DNA of 64,000 bases from Sulfuriferula sp. (GCA_013140765.1 JABFSE010000006.1:1-64000); one strand, 5' to 3'. Shown: positions 17,825-26,908, counted from the stretch's first letter. The notes: a model not told the origin generated them from the sequence alone. Made by a program: numbers and translations.

Positions 17825-18808
17825 TTGCATACATTGCTACTCCCCCTACTTCGCGATTTGTCTAACGGTCAGTTTCATTCTGGCACGCAGTTGGCACTGC
17901 GACACCAAATTTCACGTGCCAGCGTCAGCAACATCATTGCGGGGGCGGCAAGTATGGGCATCGTCGTCTATAAAGTGCGTGGGCGTGGCTACCAACTTGC
18001 CAACATCCCCGATTGGCTAGATGCCAACAAAATCCGCGCCGCCATGCCAAATACCGCCGATCTTTATCGTATCGACATCGTTGACAGCATAGACTCAACC
18101 AACACCGCGCTACTGCACGCTGTTGAACCCACGCCGCACCGTCATTGCCTCGTTGCCGAGCAACAAACAGCAGGTCGTGGGCGGCGCGGGCGCGTGTGGC
18201 AAAGCCTGCTAGGTGGTAGTTTAACCTGCTCGATACGCTGGCGATTCAACCAAGGCATGGCGGCATTAGCGGGCTTAAGTCTAGCCGTCGGCATCGCCCT
18301 TATTCGCACCCTGAGTCAACTGGGTATCAAAGACGCACAGCTCAAATGGCCTAACGATTTACTCTGGCAACAACGCAAACTGGCGGGCATACTGATAGAG
18401 GTACAAGGCGACATGAACGGGCCCACGACGGCCATCATCGGCATAGGTATCAACATACAGCTCCCCACCGACATGCGCGCCAGCATAGATCAAGCGGTCA
18501 CCGACACCCAAGAAATACTGGGGCACAGCCTATCACGCAACACCTTGTTGGCAACCTTGCTCACCGATCTTAACCACGTCATGGATGAGTTTGAGCGTAA
18601 CGGCTTGCAGAATTTACGCAATGAATGGAACGCCGCCCACGCTTACGCCGACCAGCCTGTGCAAATACAAATGAGCAATGGCACACGCATACAAGGTATC
18701 GCCGTTGGCATTGCCGACAACGGCGCACTTTTGTTATTAACTGATGATGACAAACAAATCAACATCCACAGTGGCGAAGTACACCACGCAAGGCGATATA
18801 GCGCATGA
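17825..18808 (+). CDS. birA: Biotin--[acetyl-CoA-carboxylase] ligase BirA
   Basis: Attaches biotin to the AccB carrier (encoded here at 59.6 kb) via biotinyl-AMP. An N-terminal winged-helix region (about 1-60) resembles the DNA-binding domain of bifunctional BirA. The catalytic domain carries the GRGRRGRVW biotinyl-AMP loop, LKWPNDLLW and the KLAGIL strand, then a C-terminal SH3-like domain. Length 327. The frame has no ATG: TTG at 17825 is the earliest start after an in-frame stop, without a clear SD. coaX overlaps by four bases (ATGA). Confidence 0.94.
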   Translation: MHTLLLPLLRDLSNGQFHSGTQLALRHQISRASVSNIIAGAASMGIVVYKVRGRGYQLANIPDWLDANKIRAAMPNTADLYRIDIVDSIDSTNTALLHAVEPTPHRHCLVAEQQTAGRGRRGRVWQSLLGGSLTCSIRWRFNQGMAALAGLSLAVGIALIRTLSQLGIKDAQLKWPNDLLWQQRKLAGILIEVQGDMNGPTTAIIGIGINIQLPTDMRASIDQAVTDTQEILGHSLSRNTLLATLLTDLNHVMDEFERNGLQNLRNEWNAAHAYADQPVQIQMSNGTRIQGIAVGIADNGALLLLTDDDKQINIHSGEVHHARRYSA

Positions 18809-19521
18809 GCCTACTCCTCATAGACGCGGGCAATACGCGTATTAAATGGCAACATACAGACGACCAAAATCAATGCCGACTAGGTAACCTAAGCCACGCC
18901 GACAGCCCGCAAATCGCGCAGCACACAGGTACGGTAACACGCGTCGTCGTCAGCAATGTAGCAGGTGATACAGTGGCTAACACGATAGCAAGTGCTTACT
19001 CAGGTAGCCACATAGTCACACTCACCGCCAGCACCGAACGATGCGGGGTACGCAATCACTACACGCGACCGCAACAACTCGGCAGTGACCGCTGGGCGGC
19101 ACTCATAGGCGCACACGCACTCGGCGCACGCAACAGCATTATCGTCAGCGCAGGCACTGCCATCACCATAGACACGCTGACACTAGGTGATTTTTTGGGC
19201 GGCATGATATTGCCTAGCTTGCGCCTCATGCAAGCCGCACTGACGCATAACACCGCGCAATTAACACTAGATAGCGGACAATTACAGCCGTTCCCAACCA
19301 ACACCGCCGATGCTATCCACACAGGCGCATTAGTCGCGATTAGCAGTGCCGTCAACACCGCCGCACAACAACTCATGGTGCAGAACAATCTCGCCGTGGA
19401 TATTTGGTTACACGGTGGCGACGCGGCATTACTTCAACCGCTACTTTCCTATCCCGTGCATTTAGTGGACAATTTAGTCTTAACAGGTTTAGCAGTCATC
19501 GCACACGAGGTTTATTCTTGA
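18805..19521 (+). CDS. coaX: Type III pantothenate kinase
   Basis: First step of coenzyme A synthesis. The ASKHA-fold signatures are the N-terminal LLIDAGNTRIKW phosphate-1 motif, the LGSDRWAALIGAH substrate block and the SAGTAITID phosphate-2 motif. Length 238 is typical. ATGA overlap with birA and a TTGA overlap with the next gene indicate coupled translation; the birA-coaX-SPOR order is common in Betaproteobacteria. Confidence 0.95.
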   Translation: MSLLLIDAGNTRIKWQHTDDQNQCRLGNLSHADSPQIAQHTGTVTRVVVSNVAGDTVANTIASAYSGSHIVTLTASTERCGVRNHYTRPQQLGSDRWAALIGAHALGARNSIIVSAGTAITIDTLTLGDFLGGMILPSLRLMQAALTHNTAQLTLDSGQLQPFPTNTADAIHTGALVAISSAVNTAAQQLMVQNNLAVDIWLHGGDAALLQPLLSYPVHLVDNLVLTGLAVIAHEVYS

Positions 19522-20231
19522 GACTACTGATATTGATTTTACTGATAGCCAATTTACTGACATTTGCTTGGATGCAATGGGGGCAGCCCGTGCCTGCGCC
19601 CATCCCGCGCGAACAATATCCCGAACGCATACAAATCGTACACGCCGCACCGCCCGTCATTGCCACGCCCAAACCCAGCACCAGCCCATCCTTACCCACT
19701 CAAACTGCCGCACCCGTTGCCGTACCCATACCCGCGACACAAATCGAAATCGCTACCGCGCCCGTTACCACAGCTAACAATATATGCCTAAGCTGGGGTC
19801 CCATCCCCGCACACCGTGTTGACGATGCCAGCCTGCGCTTGAGCCACTTCAAGCTAGGCGAACGCCTGAGCACGCTCACAACCGACTCACAAGGCGGGCC
19901 TTATTGGGTCTATTTACCGCCCCTCAAATCCAAAGCAGAAGCCGACGATAAACTAAGCGCATTAACCAATGCAGGCATTAAAGACATCGCCATCGTCCGC
20001 GACGGTAAATGGCAAAACGCCATCTCTATGGGACTATACGGTAAAGAAGCCGCCGCTAACGAGCACCTCGCCAAGCTAAAACAACAAGGTATCAACGCAC
20101 AAATAGAAGCCAGAGGCAAAGCAACCCGCAATTTCTCTTTCCAACACCTCAATATAGAAGAGGTGCAAGCAATCAAAAAAATGCAGGCTACATTTGGTGG
20201 ACCAGCGATTAAAAAAACCGCTTGTGAGTAA
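19518..20231 (+). CDS. SPOR-domain membrane protein
   Basis: About 237 residues: one N-terminal membrane helix (residues 2-18), a Pro/Ala/Thr-rich periplasmic linker (about 25-95) and a C-terminal SPOR-like domain (about 110-205, with the YWVYLPPLKSKAEADDKL and ISMGLYG blocks). SPOR domains bind denuded glycan strands at division sites. The start is taken as TTG 19518, overlapping the coaX TGA as TTGA, because GAGG lies seven bases upstream; the open frame runs back into coaX but that part is a shadow. Convergent with mscL, one base apart. Confidence 0.85.
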   Translation: MRLLILILLIANLLTFAWMQWGQPVPAPIPREQYPERIQIVHAAPPVIATPKPSTSPSLPTQTAAPVAVPIPATQIEIATAPVTTANNICLSWGPIPAHRVDDASLRLSHFKLGERLSTLTTDSQGGPYWVYLPPLKSKAEADDKLSALTNAGIKDIAIVRDGKWQNAISMGLYGKEAAANEHLAKLKQQGINAQIEARGKATRNFSFQHLNIEEVQAIKKMQATFGGPAIKKTACE

Positions 20232-20232
20232 T

Positions 20233-20652
20233 TTACTTCTTCAAGCTATCGCGAATTTCGCGTAGTAGAACGATGTCTTCAGGCGTAACAGCTGGTGCAG
20301 CGGGTACGGCAGGTGTATCTTTTTTCATCTTGTTAATGGCTTTCACCGCTACAAAAATTGCCAATGCCACGATAGTGAAATCCACCACGGTATTGATAAA
20401 AGCACCGTATTTAATCAACGGCGCACCTGCTTTTTCAGCCAGATCTAGCGTGGTAAAAGTTTGATTGCCTAGATTCACATAGAGCTGTTTGAAATCCACC
20501 CCGCCGACCATTTGACCCACTATCGGCATGACAATATCTTTGACGAACGAGTCCACTATTTTGCCAAACGCGCCGCCAATAATCACACCCACGGCTAAAT
20601 CTATTACATTGCCTTTAATGGCAAACTCTTTGAACTCGCTGATAAAGCTCAT
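20233..20652 (-). CDS. mscL: Large-conductance mechanosensitive channel
   Basis: Inner-membrane emergency valve that opens under hypo-osmotic tension. It has the N-terminal [27 protein letters not shown] helix region (residues about 8-34, shown in two parts: amphipathic start and pore helix TM1), a periplasmic loop, TM2 (about 80-100) and a C-terminal helical bundle ending [10 protein letters not shown]. Length 139 is typical. ATG 20652 has GAGG seven bases upstream; a GTG at 20655 is redundant. Confidence 0.97.
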   Translation of the reverse strand: MSFISEFKEFAIKGNVIDLAVGVIIGGAFGKIVDSFVKDIVMPIVGQMVGGVDFKQLYVNLGNQTFTTLDLAEKAGAPLIKYGAFINTVVDFTIVALAIFVAVKAINKMKKDTPAVPAAPAVTPEDIVLLREIRDSLKK

Positions 20653-20719
20653 CACGACACCTCATTATTCATTATAAAATCCAAGTATAACGAATTAACA
20701 GCACGCACAATGTAAAAAA

Positions 20720-21244
20720 TTACTTATCAACAGGATGTTTGAACAGCTTACGTTGCAACGTTCGTCTGTGCATATTTAACGCCCTTGCTGTCGCGGAAAT
20801 GTTGCCCTCATACTCATGAAGCACGCGCTGTATATGCTCCCATTCCAGACGATTGAGTGACGGCGTAACGATGGCTGGCGGTGTATCTACCCTATTTGAA
20901 CCTAGCGCACGGACTATTTCATCGACCTCCGCAGGCTTGGCTAAATAATGCGTTGCACCTAGCTTAATCGCGTCTATCGCTGTCGCAATACTGGCATAAC
21001 CGGTGAGCATAACGATATTCATAGCGGGATTAAGCTGTTTTAACTGACCAATTAAAACCAAGCCCGTCTCGCCTGGCATTTTCAAATCCAGCACCGCATC
21101 ATCAGGCATGATTTGTTGCGCCAGCGCGAAGGCCGTCGCCACATTTTGCGCTGTGCGCACATTAAAACCACGCCGCGTCAGCGCACGCGCCAACACCATG
21201 CAAAAAGTCTCGTCATCATCGACTAGCAATAATTCACGACTCAT
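20720..21244 (-). CDS. regA: RegA/PrrA/ActR-family redox response regulator
   Basis: Response regulator of the global redox two-component system. The receiver domain (about 1-115) has the acidic pair DDD near residue 10, the phosphoacceptor Asp in VLDLKMPGETG, the T in MLTGYAS and K in YLAKPA. The C-terminal Fis-type helix-turn-helix ends with NISATARALNMHRRTLQRKL, the highly conserved RegA recognition helix. Length 174. ATG 21244 has GAGG seven bases upstream and overlaps the regB stop (ATGA), so kinase and regulator are translationally coupled. Confidence 0.95.
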   Translation of the reverse strand: MSRELLLVDDDETFCMVLARALTRRGFNVRTAQNVATAFALAQQIMPDDAVLDLKMPGETGLVLIGQLKQLNPAMNIVMLTGYASIATAIDAIKLGATHYLAKPAEVDEIVRALGSNRVDTPPAIVTPSLNRLEWEHIQRVLHEYEGNISATARALNMHRRTLQRKLFKHPVDK

Positions 21245-22506
21245 ACTCGCACCTCGCACACAGGCAAACGCACCAACACCCGTGCACCACCGCCCTCACG
21301 CGCCAGTAAAGCCACGCTACCGCCATGTCGCTCTATGCTGGCATTCGCCAAAAATAAGCCCATCCCAAAACCGCCTTGCGCCGCTTTGGTGGTAAAGAAA
21401 ATCGCACTCGCTTGCGCGGGGTCGCTAAAGCCATCCCCCCTATCTAACACCGCAATTTGCACCGCGCTGGCATCCCAATCCAGCTCAATTTCAACACCAT
21501 TATCCGCCGCGTCTGCCGCGTTATTGCACAAACTCAACATCGCCTGATACAAACTAGGCGCACTCAGCAAACTAGGCATAGCTGAAACACCTAGCATCCG
21601 CGTAGTCACCCGCACCTGTGGTCGCATCAATTGCCATTGATTTAACAGCACTGCCAACCACGCATCAACCCGCAACACGTCGCCATCCTCCGCCCGCCCT
21701 TGCCTGTTCATATATGTGAGACGCGTCAAGATAGTTTTACATGCGCTTACCTGATTACGCAATATCTGCAACGACGCTTGCGTGTCAATATCCTCAGCAC
21801 AACTATATTGTAGCTCCTCCGCCACCACCGACATCGTCGCCAGTGGCGTGGACAGCTCATGCGCCGCCCCCGCCGCCAGATTACCCAATGCCAACAATTG
21901 CTCATCATGCAAACGGCTTTCCCGCACTCGTGCCAATGCCGCATCCCGCGCACGGATAGAGCCTGCCATTTTGCCTATAAAATAGGCAATCAGCACCGCG
22001 CTAACAATAAAATTCAGCCACATCCCTGCCAAATGCAGCGAAAACTCCACCGCACCAGGCGGTAAACTTAGCGGCACAAACAACTGCGTCAGCAACGAAT
22101 ACGCGAATATGCTTAATAACGTCATCAGCCAAGCATAGCGCACAGGTAAAGCCGTTGCCGCAATGATAATCGGGATTAAATACAGCGACACAAACGGATT
22201 GCTCGCCCCGCCGCTGTAATATAGCAACAAGGTCAATCCCGCCATATCCGCCAGCAATTGCACGAAACACTCCAGCGCAGTCACCGCACTAGCCAGCCTT
22301 AGCCGCCACCAAGTCAGCGCGTTTAACACTGCCAAGCCCGCCACCACCGTCAGCATCGCTGACCACGGCAAGGCAATGTGCAACCCATACTCGGCCACCA
22401 TCAATGCCAATAATTGCCCCGCCATAGCAAACAAACGCAAGCGAAATAAGTTGCGCAACACACCCTCAACGGGAATCGTAGTTAATGATGTCGATGGAAT
22501 TATCAT
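21241..22506 (-). CDS. regB: RegB/PrrB-family redox sensor histidine kinase
   Basis: Six-helix membrane sensor kinase. Diagnostic features are the quinone-binding heptad GGASNPF (residues 99-105), the phospho-His216 in AAGAAHELSTPLA, and the redox-active Cys256 in NQVSACKTIL, equivalent to the disulfide-forming Cys of RegB. An HATPase domain with NAADAAD, DRGDGF and GGFGMGLFLA boxes completes it. Length 421. In studied bacteria the system senses ubiquinone redox state and controls oxidases and carbon/nitrogen fixation; targets here are unknown apart from a possible site before the PCuAC gene. Confidence 0.95.
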   Translation of the reverse strand: MIIPSTSLTTIPVEGVLRNLFRLRLFAMAGQLLALMVAEYGLHIALPWSAMLTVVAGLAVLNALTWWRLRLASAVTALECFVQLLADMAGLTLLLYYSGGASNPFVSLYLIPIIIAATALPVRYAWLMTLLSIFAYSLLTQLFVPLSLPPGAVEFSLHLAGMWLNFIVSAVLIAYFIGKMAGSIRARDAALARVRESRLHDEQLLALGNLAAGAAHELSTPLATMSVVAEELQYSCAEDIDTQASLQILRNQVSACKTILTRLTYMNRQGRAEDGDVLRVDAWLAVLLNQWQLMRPQVRVTTRMLGVSAMPSLLSAPSLYQAMLSLCNNAADAADNGVEIELDWDASAVQIAVLDRGDGFSDPAQASAIFFTTKAAQGGFGMGLFLANASIERHGGSVALLAREGGGARVLVRLPVCEVRV

Positions 22507-22554
22507 CCCGCTATTTTACCCGCCCTTACACAAAAACTAAGCGCATAAAAGTTA

Positions 22555-22577
22555 GCCTGCGACACTTTGTCGCAGGC
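22555..22577. promoter_or_regulatory. RegA-type dyad operator
   Basis: A perfect inverted repeat with 10-bp arms, GCCTGCGACA and TGTCGCAGGC, around CTT. Its core reads GCGAC-N5-GTCGC, which fits the published PrrA/RegA-type consensus (GCGNC-N5-GNCGC, from memory). It lies between the divergent regB and PCuAC genes and covers the -35 zone of the PCuAC promoter. Autoregulation or control of the copper chaperone by RegA is inferred. Confidence 0.6.
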
Positions 22578-22585
22578 GTAGCGGT

Positions 22586-22591
22586 TATAAT
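22586..22591 (+). promoter_or_regulatory. -10 box of the PCuAC gene promoter
   Basis: A consensus TATAAT on the plus strand, 40 bases before the start codon. No good -35 hexamer lies 16-18 bases upstream; that position is occupied by the 22555-22577 dyad, which suggests an activator-dependent or repressible promoter. A GCGAC half-site also occurs at 22595-22599. Confidence 0.5.
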
Positions 22592-22631
22592 TGCGCGACA
22601 ATCTGACTTTCCCTACAACAGAAAGCACATC

Positions 22632-23063
22632 ATGAAAAAAGCCGCCCTATTACTCAGCCTCATATTCGCGCAAACCGCCTTCGCCGCCGACATCAAAGTC
22701 AGCAACGCATGGATGCGTGCCACCGCGCCAGGGCAAGCCGTCGCAGGCGCATTCATGGACATCACCAGCCCCGTCAACGCCCAACTTATCAGCGCAACCA
22801 GCCCCGCCGCTGGCAAACTGGAACTACACACCATGAGCATGGACAAAGGCATCATGGACATGCACGAAGTCAAACAAATCGACTTACCCAAAGGTAAAAC
22901 CATCAGCCTCGCGCCAGGCGGCCTGCACGTCATGCTATTTGACCTCAAGCAAGCGATGAAACAAGGCGACAGCATCCCCATGAAGCTAGACATCGTCACT
23001 GCCAACAAAAAGCATCAGTACATCAATATCAATGTCAGCGTGCGTGATTTGGGTGGTAAATAG
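22632..23063 (+). CDS. Periplasmic copper chaperone PCuAC
   Basis: A 143-residue secreted cupredoxin-like protein that carries Cu(I) for assembly of cytochrome c oxidase. A signal peptide (1-18, cleavage after TAFA) precedes the DUF461 domain. The Cu ligands H-x-M (ELHTMSM), M (MDMHEV) and the later GGLHVMLFDL H-x-M pattern are present. Translation is placed at ATG 22632; the frame extends upstream to 22485 but that part overlaps regB and the promoter. The divergent RegB/RegA pair makes redox-linked expression plausible. Confidence 0.92.
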   Translation: MKKAALLLSLIFAQTAFAADIKVSNAWMRATAPGQAVAGAFMDITSPVNAQLISATSPAAGKLELHTMSMDKGIMDMHEVKQIDLPKGKTISLAPGGLHVMLFDLKQAMKQGDSIPMKLDIVTANKKHQYININVSVRDLGGK

Positions 23064-23161
23064 TATCGCGCTTTATGCTGATAACCACTACGCAATAGCA
23101 CTAGGAGCTTAAGATATTACAACTACGCCCATCCTGTGACCGAATAAGCGCGTAACAAACA

Positions 23162-23878
23162 CTAAAACACCCCCGCATTAACCATTTGCCCATACAACAC
23201 ATTCGGCGATAGCCATATTACAACATCATCAAATGCACCTGTACTAGCTGCGGTTGTGGTTAAAGTGTGGCTGATAAAAATTGGGTTGTTATCTTGATTC
23301 GCAGTTTCGTCTGCGCTATTAGGCGCAGCAAGTTTGCCCACGCTATAAATCACAGCGGGCGGGGCGTTGATGCCTGATGAACTTAACGCGATAGCCGTGC
23401 CGCAACTGCTGCTGGTAATGCCCGTGGTACTGGCGCACACTTGCAACTCCGATTGCAATGTTGACAGCCCCGCATTTTTAATCCCGTCCGTGGTTGTGTA
23501 AGCCGCGCTATTGCTGGTGGCGACGGCGTAGCGCAAGCGATTACCCCACGCATCCAAGGCGTAACCTAGTTCGTCGAGTTGGCTCAAGCCTAGACTCACA
23601 GCAGGCACGTAACCGTTGCGCGGATTGGTGCAAATGCCACCGTTAGCAGGGCTTTCTATGCCGTTGCTGGTAGTGCTGGCGGGGCACGGCAGGCGACCAT
23701 TGCGCACGGCAAAGCCTAATAGTGCATCGTGTACAGTTTGCAGGCTGTGCTGGGTGGTGCGCCATTGTTGCTGTTCGATTTGGGCATTAAGCGGCATCAG
23801 CGCACCGCCTAGGGCAATACTCAAAACCACCAACACCAAGGCTAATTCTATCAAGCTGAATCCGTGTTGTTTATCCAC
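23162..23878 (-). CDS. Prepilin-type protein (large pseudopilin)
   Basis: Pilin-like protein with a type IV prepilin leader: a 6-residue leader ending HG, then FSLIELALVLVVLSIALGGAL with Phe+1 and Glu+5. The rest (about 210 residues) is a soluble domain with several Cys and many short-residue repeats. The start is placed at GTG 23878, which overlaps the preceding stop by eight bases and gives a normal short leader; an ATG at 23917 would give an unusual 19-residue leader. Last gene of the pilus/secretion operon. It is larger than a typical major pilin, so a minor or tip pilin is possible. Confidence 0.8.
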   Translation of the reverse strand: MDKQHGFSLIELALVLVVLSIALGGALMPLNAQIEQQQWRTTQHSLQTVHDALLGFAVRNGRLPCPASTTSNGIESPANGGICTNPRNGYVPAVSLGLSQLDELGYALDAWGNRLRYAVATSNSAAYTTTDGIKNAGLSTLQSELQVCASTTGITSSSCGTAIALSSSGINAPPAVIYSVGKLAAPNSADETANQDNNPIFISHTLTTTAASTGAFDDVVIWLSPNVLYGQMVNAGVF

Positions 23879-24788
23879 ATTGCACCTGTAATGGCTGACC
23901 GCGTGTGAGGTTGGCATGGCAATAGCGCAACTGCATTATTACGCTATCCAAACTCGTATTAACTTGATAGGGCACGGCGGACAAGCTATCAAACCAGTGG
24001 TTTTGCGCCCATGCGCTGGTGGCTAAATTCAGCGTGTTATACGGTATAGTGCCAGACAACTGTCCTGTTTGCATATCACCTGCGGCATTGGCCGCGTAGG
24101 GATAGGCGTGGTGTGCCGTATCGTATTGCCCAATGGCGACGGCGAATTGTTGCAGCGCGTGTTTTTCGACTAGCGTGAATAATTGCGCTTGGCTAATGGC
24201 GTGGATTTGATCGTTAAAGTTCACCGCATCGTATAGCCCTGACTCATACAATTTGTCGCCGTCAGCATTACTGGCATCCAGATACAGGCTGGCTGTATTT
24301 TGTTGCGTGCTATCACGGGACTGGTTGGTCAGCGCGGCATTGGGTGCAAAAACAATAGCAACTTGTTGCGGGTTGGCGTTCATTTGCAACTGCCCTATCG
24401 TCACTGCGCTATTGATGATATTGCCCGACGCATCACGCATATCAGCGGATAAGGCATACCATAAACGCTCACCTGAGCCATCTCGAATATCGCTCAAACC
24501 CAGCGTGCGCCAAGGTAGCCGCCCCAGATAATTAGGGCATTGCACGCCTGCTAATAGCTCTGCAACGCCATCGTTATTAGTGTCGGGGCAAGGCAAGCTA
24601 CCAGGACGATTCGCATCAGCAACCGATCGCCCTAGCAACGCAGATTGGGCAGTATGTAGCGCGAATTGCGTCTGCTCACCGCTATCGTGGCGCACCCAGC
24701 GACTATACAACCACAGCAAAGCAACGGCAGACATGCTGATAACCAAAATCAGCAATACTGCGCCGTGTTGCTGGCGTTTAATACGCAT
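23871..24788 (-). CDS. PilX/GspK-like minor pilin
   Basis: 305 residues. The N terminus RQQHGAVLLILVISMSAVALL resembles the leader and helix of PilX/GspK-type proteins: a G-A junction after a basic leader, but no Glu at +5, as in GspK. The large C-terminal domain contains a DTNNDG segment and paired Cys. GspK-like proteins cap pseudopilus tips in type II systems (family knowledge). The gene overlaps the gene before it by 11 bases and the next pilin gene by eight. No close named family is recognised beyond the pilin-like N terminus. Confidence 0.7.
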   Translation of the reverse strand: MRIKRQQHGAVLLILVISMSAVALLWLYSRWVRHDSGEQTQFALHTAQSALLGRSVADANRPGSLPCPDTNNDGVAELLAGVQCPNYLGRLPWRTLGLSDIRDGSGERLWYALSADMRDASGNIINSAVTIGQLQMNANPQQVAIVFAPNAALTNQSRDSTQQNTASLYLDASNADGDKLYESGLYDAVNFNDQIHAISQAQLFTLVEKHALQQFAVAIGQYDTAHHAYPYAANAAGDMQTGQLSGTIPYNTLNLATSAWAQNHWFDSLSAVPYQVNTSLDSVIMQLRYCHANLTRGQPLQVQCG

Positions 24789-25167
24789 CGTATTTATCCA
24801 GATTAGGCGGTTGCCAGCGAGGCGTATCCATCATCTGCGGCTCGGCTATTTGCTCGTAGTTTTCCAGCACCCGATGCTGTTGCCCGTCGTAACGCTGTCC
24901 CACTTTGAGTGCGGGGGCAGAGGCAGGCTTAAACTGGTTCAAATTAACCTGCCCTGTCACTGCCTGCACTTTACCGCCTATCCAGATACTATTAACACCG
25001 TCGCTGCGTTGCACGTAACCTTGATAAGCAACGGACGAAACAGACCGCGCCACCGCTGCCGTCGGCTTTTTTGCCAGCCGTTGCGCGGGCGTATAAAACA
25101 AACGCCCAGGCAAATCTGCCGCGAGAGCCTGCACGCTAAACAGCAGTAAAAATAAACGTATTATCAT
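24778..25167 (-). CDS. Small secreted protein of the pilus operon (PilP/MshK-like position)
   Basis: 129 residues with a clear signal peptide (MIIRLFLLLFSVQALA) and a mature periplasmic part containing a GGKVQAV-type strand motif like the bacterial PilP/GspC homology region, where IWIGGKVQAVTGQV suggests a small beta fold. Its position after the PilO-like gene matches PilP or MshK. The ATG overlaps the preceding stop as ATGA. The functional assignment rests mainly on position and size. Confidence 0.65.
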   Translation of the reverse strand: MIIRLFLLLFSVQALAADLPGRLFYTPAQRLAKKPTAAVARSVSSVAYQGYVQRSDGVNSIWIGGKVQAVTGQVNLNQFKPASAPALKVGQRYDGQQHRVLENYEQIAEPQMMDTPRWQPPNLDKYDAY

Positions 25168-25703
25168 GACAACACCTGCCAACTAAATTCACAATCCACA
25201 CCTATCAACGCTTGTTCGTCGGCGTGAGACAAGGTGCAACTACGCACGCTAAATAGCCCATGCCCAGCTTGGCTTAATTGCGCCAACAGTGTGACTAATA
25301 CGTCTTCATGTGCGACCTCGCCACGCCAATGTACGATGCTGTCGCGCAATAGCCGTTGCCCGATTTTCACCTCAGGTTGATGCGGCACTTGGGCGGCAAT
25401 GTCAAATTCAGCATGATGCACACCCGTTAATTTACTCGCCCGACTCAATGCCTGATGCCAATCCACTCGCGCATCTTCGCCTATAAAACCTGTCGCTAAT
25501 AGTCGTTGATAATCCGCTTCATGTTGCCGCCACCAATCACCGTCACGCAGAGTTTGCACCCGTTGTTGCTGTGCCGCCGACAATTCATGCAAGCGTGTGT
25601 CTATCGCTCGCTGCAATTGCATACTCTGCCACCATTGCCAGCCCGCAATAGCCAGCATCAATATCGCCAACATAGAAATTAACCAAGTTAATTTAGGCTT
25701 CAT
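25164..25703 (-). CDS. PilO/MshJ-like inner-membrane protein
   Basis: 179 residues: one N-terminal membrane helix (about 8-26), a coiled-coil stretch (27-65) and a small periplasmic ferredoxin-like domain (about 105-179). This is the architecture of PilO/GspM/MshJ, which pair with PilN/GspL in the alignment complex. It overlaps both neighbours by ATGA. The sequence itself is not conserved enough to assign by motif. Confidence 0.7.
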   Translation of the reverse strand: MKPKLTWLISMLAILMLAIAGWQWWQSMQLQRAIDTRLHELSAAQQQRVQTLRDGDWWRQHEADYQRLLATGFIGEDARVDWHQALSRASKLTGVHHAEFDIAAQVPHQPEVKIGQRLLRDSIVHWRGEVAHEDVLVTLLAQLSQAGHGLFSVRSCTLSHADEQALIGVDCEFSWQVLS

Positions 25704-26908
25704 GGCACGCCCCGCAAATCGACTTGCAACGCAAATTTTGCCGACGTGGGCATCACACCGCCATGCACCGCCAGCTGTGGGTCGCGGTTAATTGGCAATT
25801 GCGCAACCTGTACTTGTAACACGCGCTTATCGCGCCGCAAATGGGCAGTAAAACCATCCACCTCGGTCATCGCTGCCAGCGTATCCAAACCCTGCACCGC
25901 ACCCGCCAACACCAGCACGCCACCGCTGGCTTGCCGCCAAGTGAGTTGCTGAATTTGCAAATGCGGGTAAACGGTAAGTATATTGCTTAACCAAGCCAAA
26001 TCTGCGGGCAATTGCGGTGCGTGACGTAGCTGCTGATACAATGCCAATGCCGCTTGTTTATCCGCTATTTGCATCGTTTGCACAGCCACTAACGGCGTGT
26101 GCGGCAAGGCTAGTCTATACCGTAGCAACTGCTGATGTTGCTGATAAAAATAACCACCTGCCGCCAGCCCTAATACGCTAATCACCCACATACTCGCCCG
26201 CCACCAACGCGCAATTTGCCGCCACCTAGCGTGCCGCAACATCCACGGCGGCGCAAAATTAGGCAAGCCTGCACGACACTGCACTAAATAATCCAACGCA
26301 CGATTATCATGCACCATGAGTGACTGCGCCGCGTCTAATAGTTGATGACTAATTAAATATTGCTGAGTATGGGCAATTTCTGCCGCCACATCGGCATCGC
26401 TATCCAACAGGCGCGTAAACAATAAACAGCCGTTAGCCAGATAAGTCAAACGCGTACCGCCTAAACCTTGCGTTATCCATAAAGCAGTGACTGACTTATC
26501 CACACGTCTTGCCATTTGCCACACCAACATCGCCGTGCTGTGTATGCCCACTATTTGCGTATGTTGCAACGCTTGCACGCAAGCCGCCAAATTATCGCTA
26601 TCGTGTATCGCCGCCAGCAAATACACGTCATCCCGCCGCCCGTGGGTTAAACGCGCCTGCCATTGTGCGAGTTTATAAGTCGCCGCCAGCCCGCCTAAAT
26701 GTCGCGCTAATAAATGCTGGCGTGCCGACCCTGTGACGTGGGGTACGGTGAGCCGCTGATAATCCTCATCGACACCGTCTATCAACAAGCGCACAGGCAC
26801 ATCCGCAGGGATTTGCGTCACATCCATGTTATCCAGCGGTACAATATGCCGCCCTTGTTGTCGCGCAACTTTGGTACCTGCGGCACTGTAATAGACGAAA
26901 TAAGTCAC
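25700..26908 (-). CDS. PilM-PilN fusion (GspL/MshI-like) assembly protein
   Basis: About 402 residues. The cytoplasmic part (1-245) has the actin-like character of PilM/GspL. One membrane helix follows (about 260-280, MWVISVLGLAAGGYFY), then a PilN-like periplasmic domain (about 300-402, including LTWRQASGGVLVLAG). It links the ATPase to the periplasmic alignment complex. The start is GTG 26908, overlapping the GspF stop (GTGA); the open frame continues upstream but that portion is a shadow of the platform gene. Confidence 0.75.
   Translation of the reverse strand: MTYFVYYSAAGTKVARQQGRHIVPLDNMDVTQIPADVPVRLLIDGVDEDYQRLTVPHVTGSARQHLLARHLGGLAATYKLAQWQARLTHGRRDDVYLLAAIHDSDNLAACVQALQHTQIVGIHSTAMLVWQMARRVDKSVTALWITQGLGGTRLTYLANGCLLFTRLLDSDADVAAEIAHTQQYLISHQLLDAAQSLMVHDNRALDYLVQCRAGLPNFAPPWMLRHARWRQIARWWRASMWVISVLGLAAGGYFYQQHQQLLRYRLALPHTPLVAVQTMQIADKQAALALYQQLRHAPQLPADLAWLSNILTVYPHLQIQQLTWRQASGGVLVLAGAVQGLDTLAAMTEVDGFTAHLRRDKRVLQVQVAQLPINRDPQLAVHGGVMPTSAKFALQVDLRGVP

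Noticed and set aside
19404-19517. Start of the SPOR protein inside coaX
   Set aside because: The segment is read through the coaX gene in another frame; TTG 19518 has a proper SD and puts the membrane helix at the N terminus.
22485-22631. N-terminal extension of the PCuAC frame
   Set aside because: It covers regB and the promoter, and the signal peptide begins at 22632.
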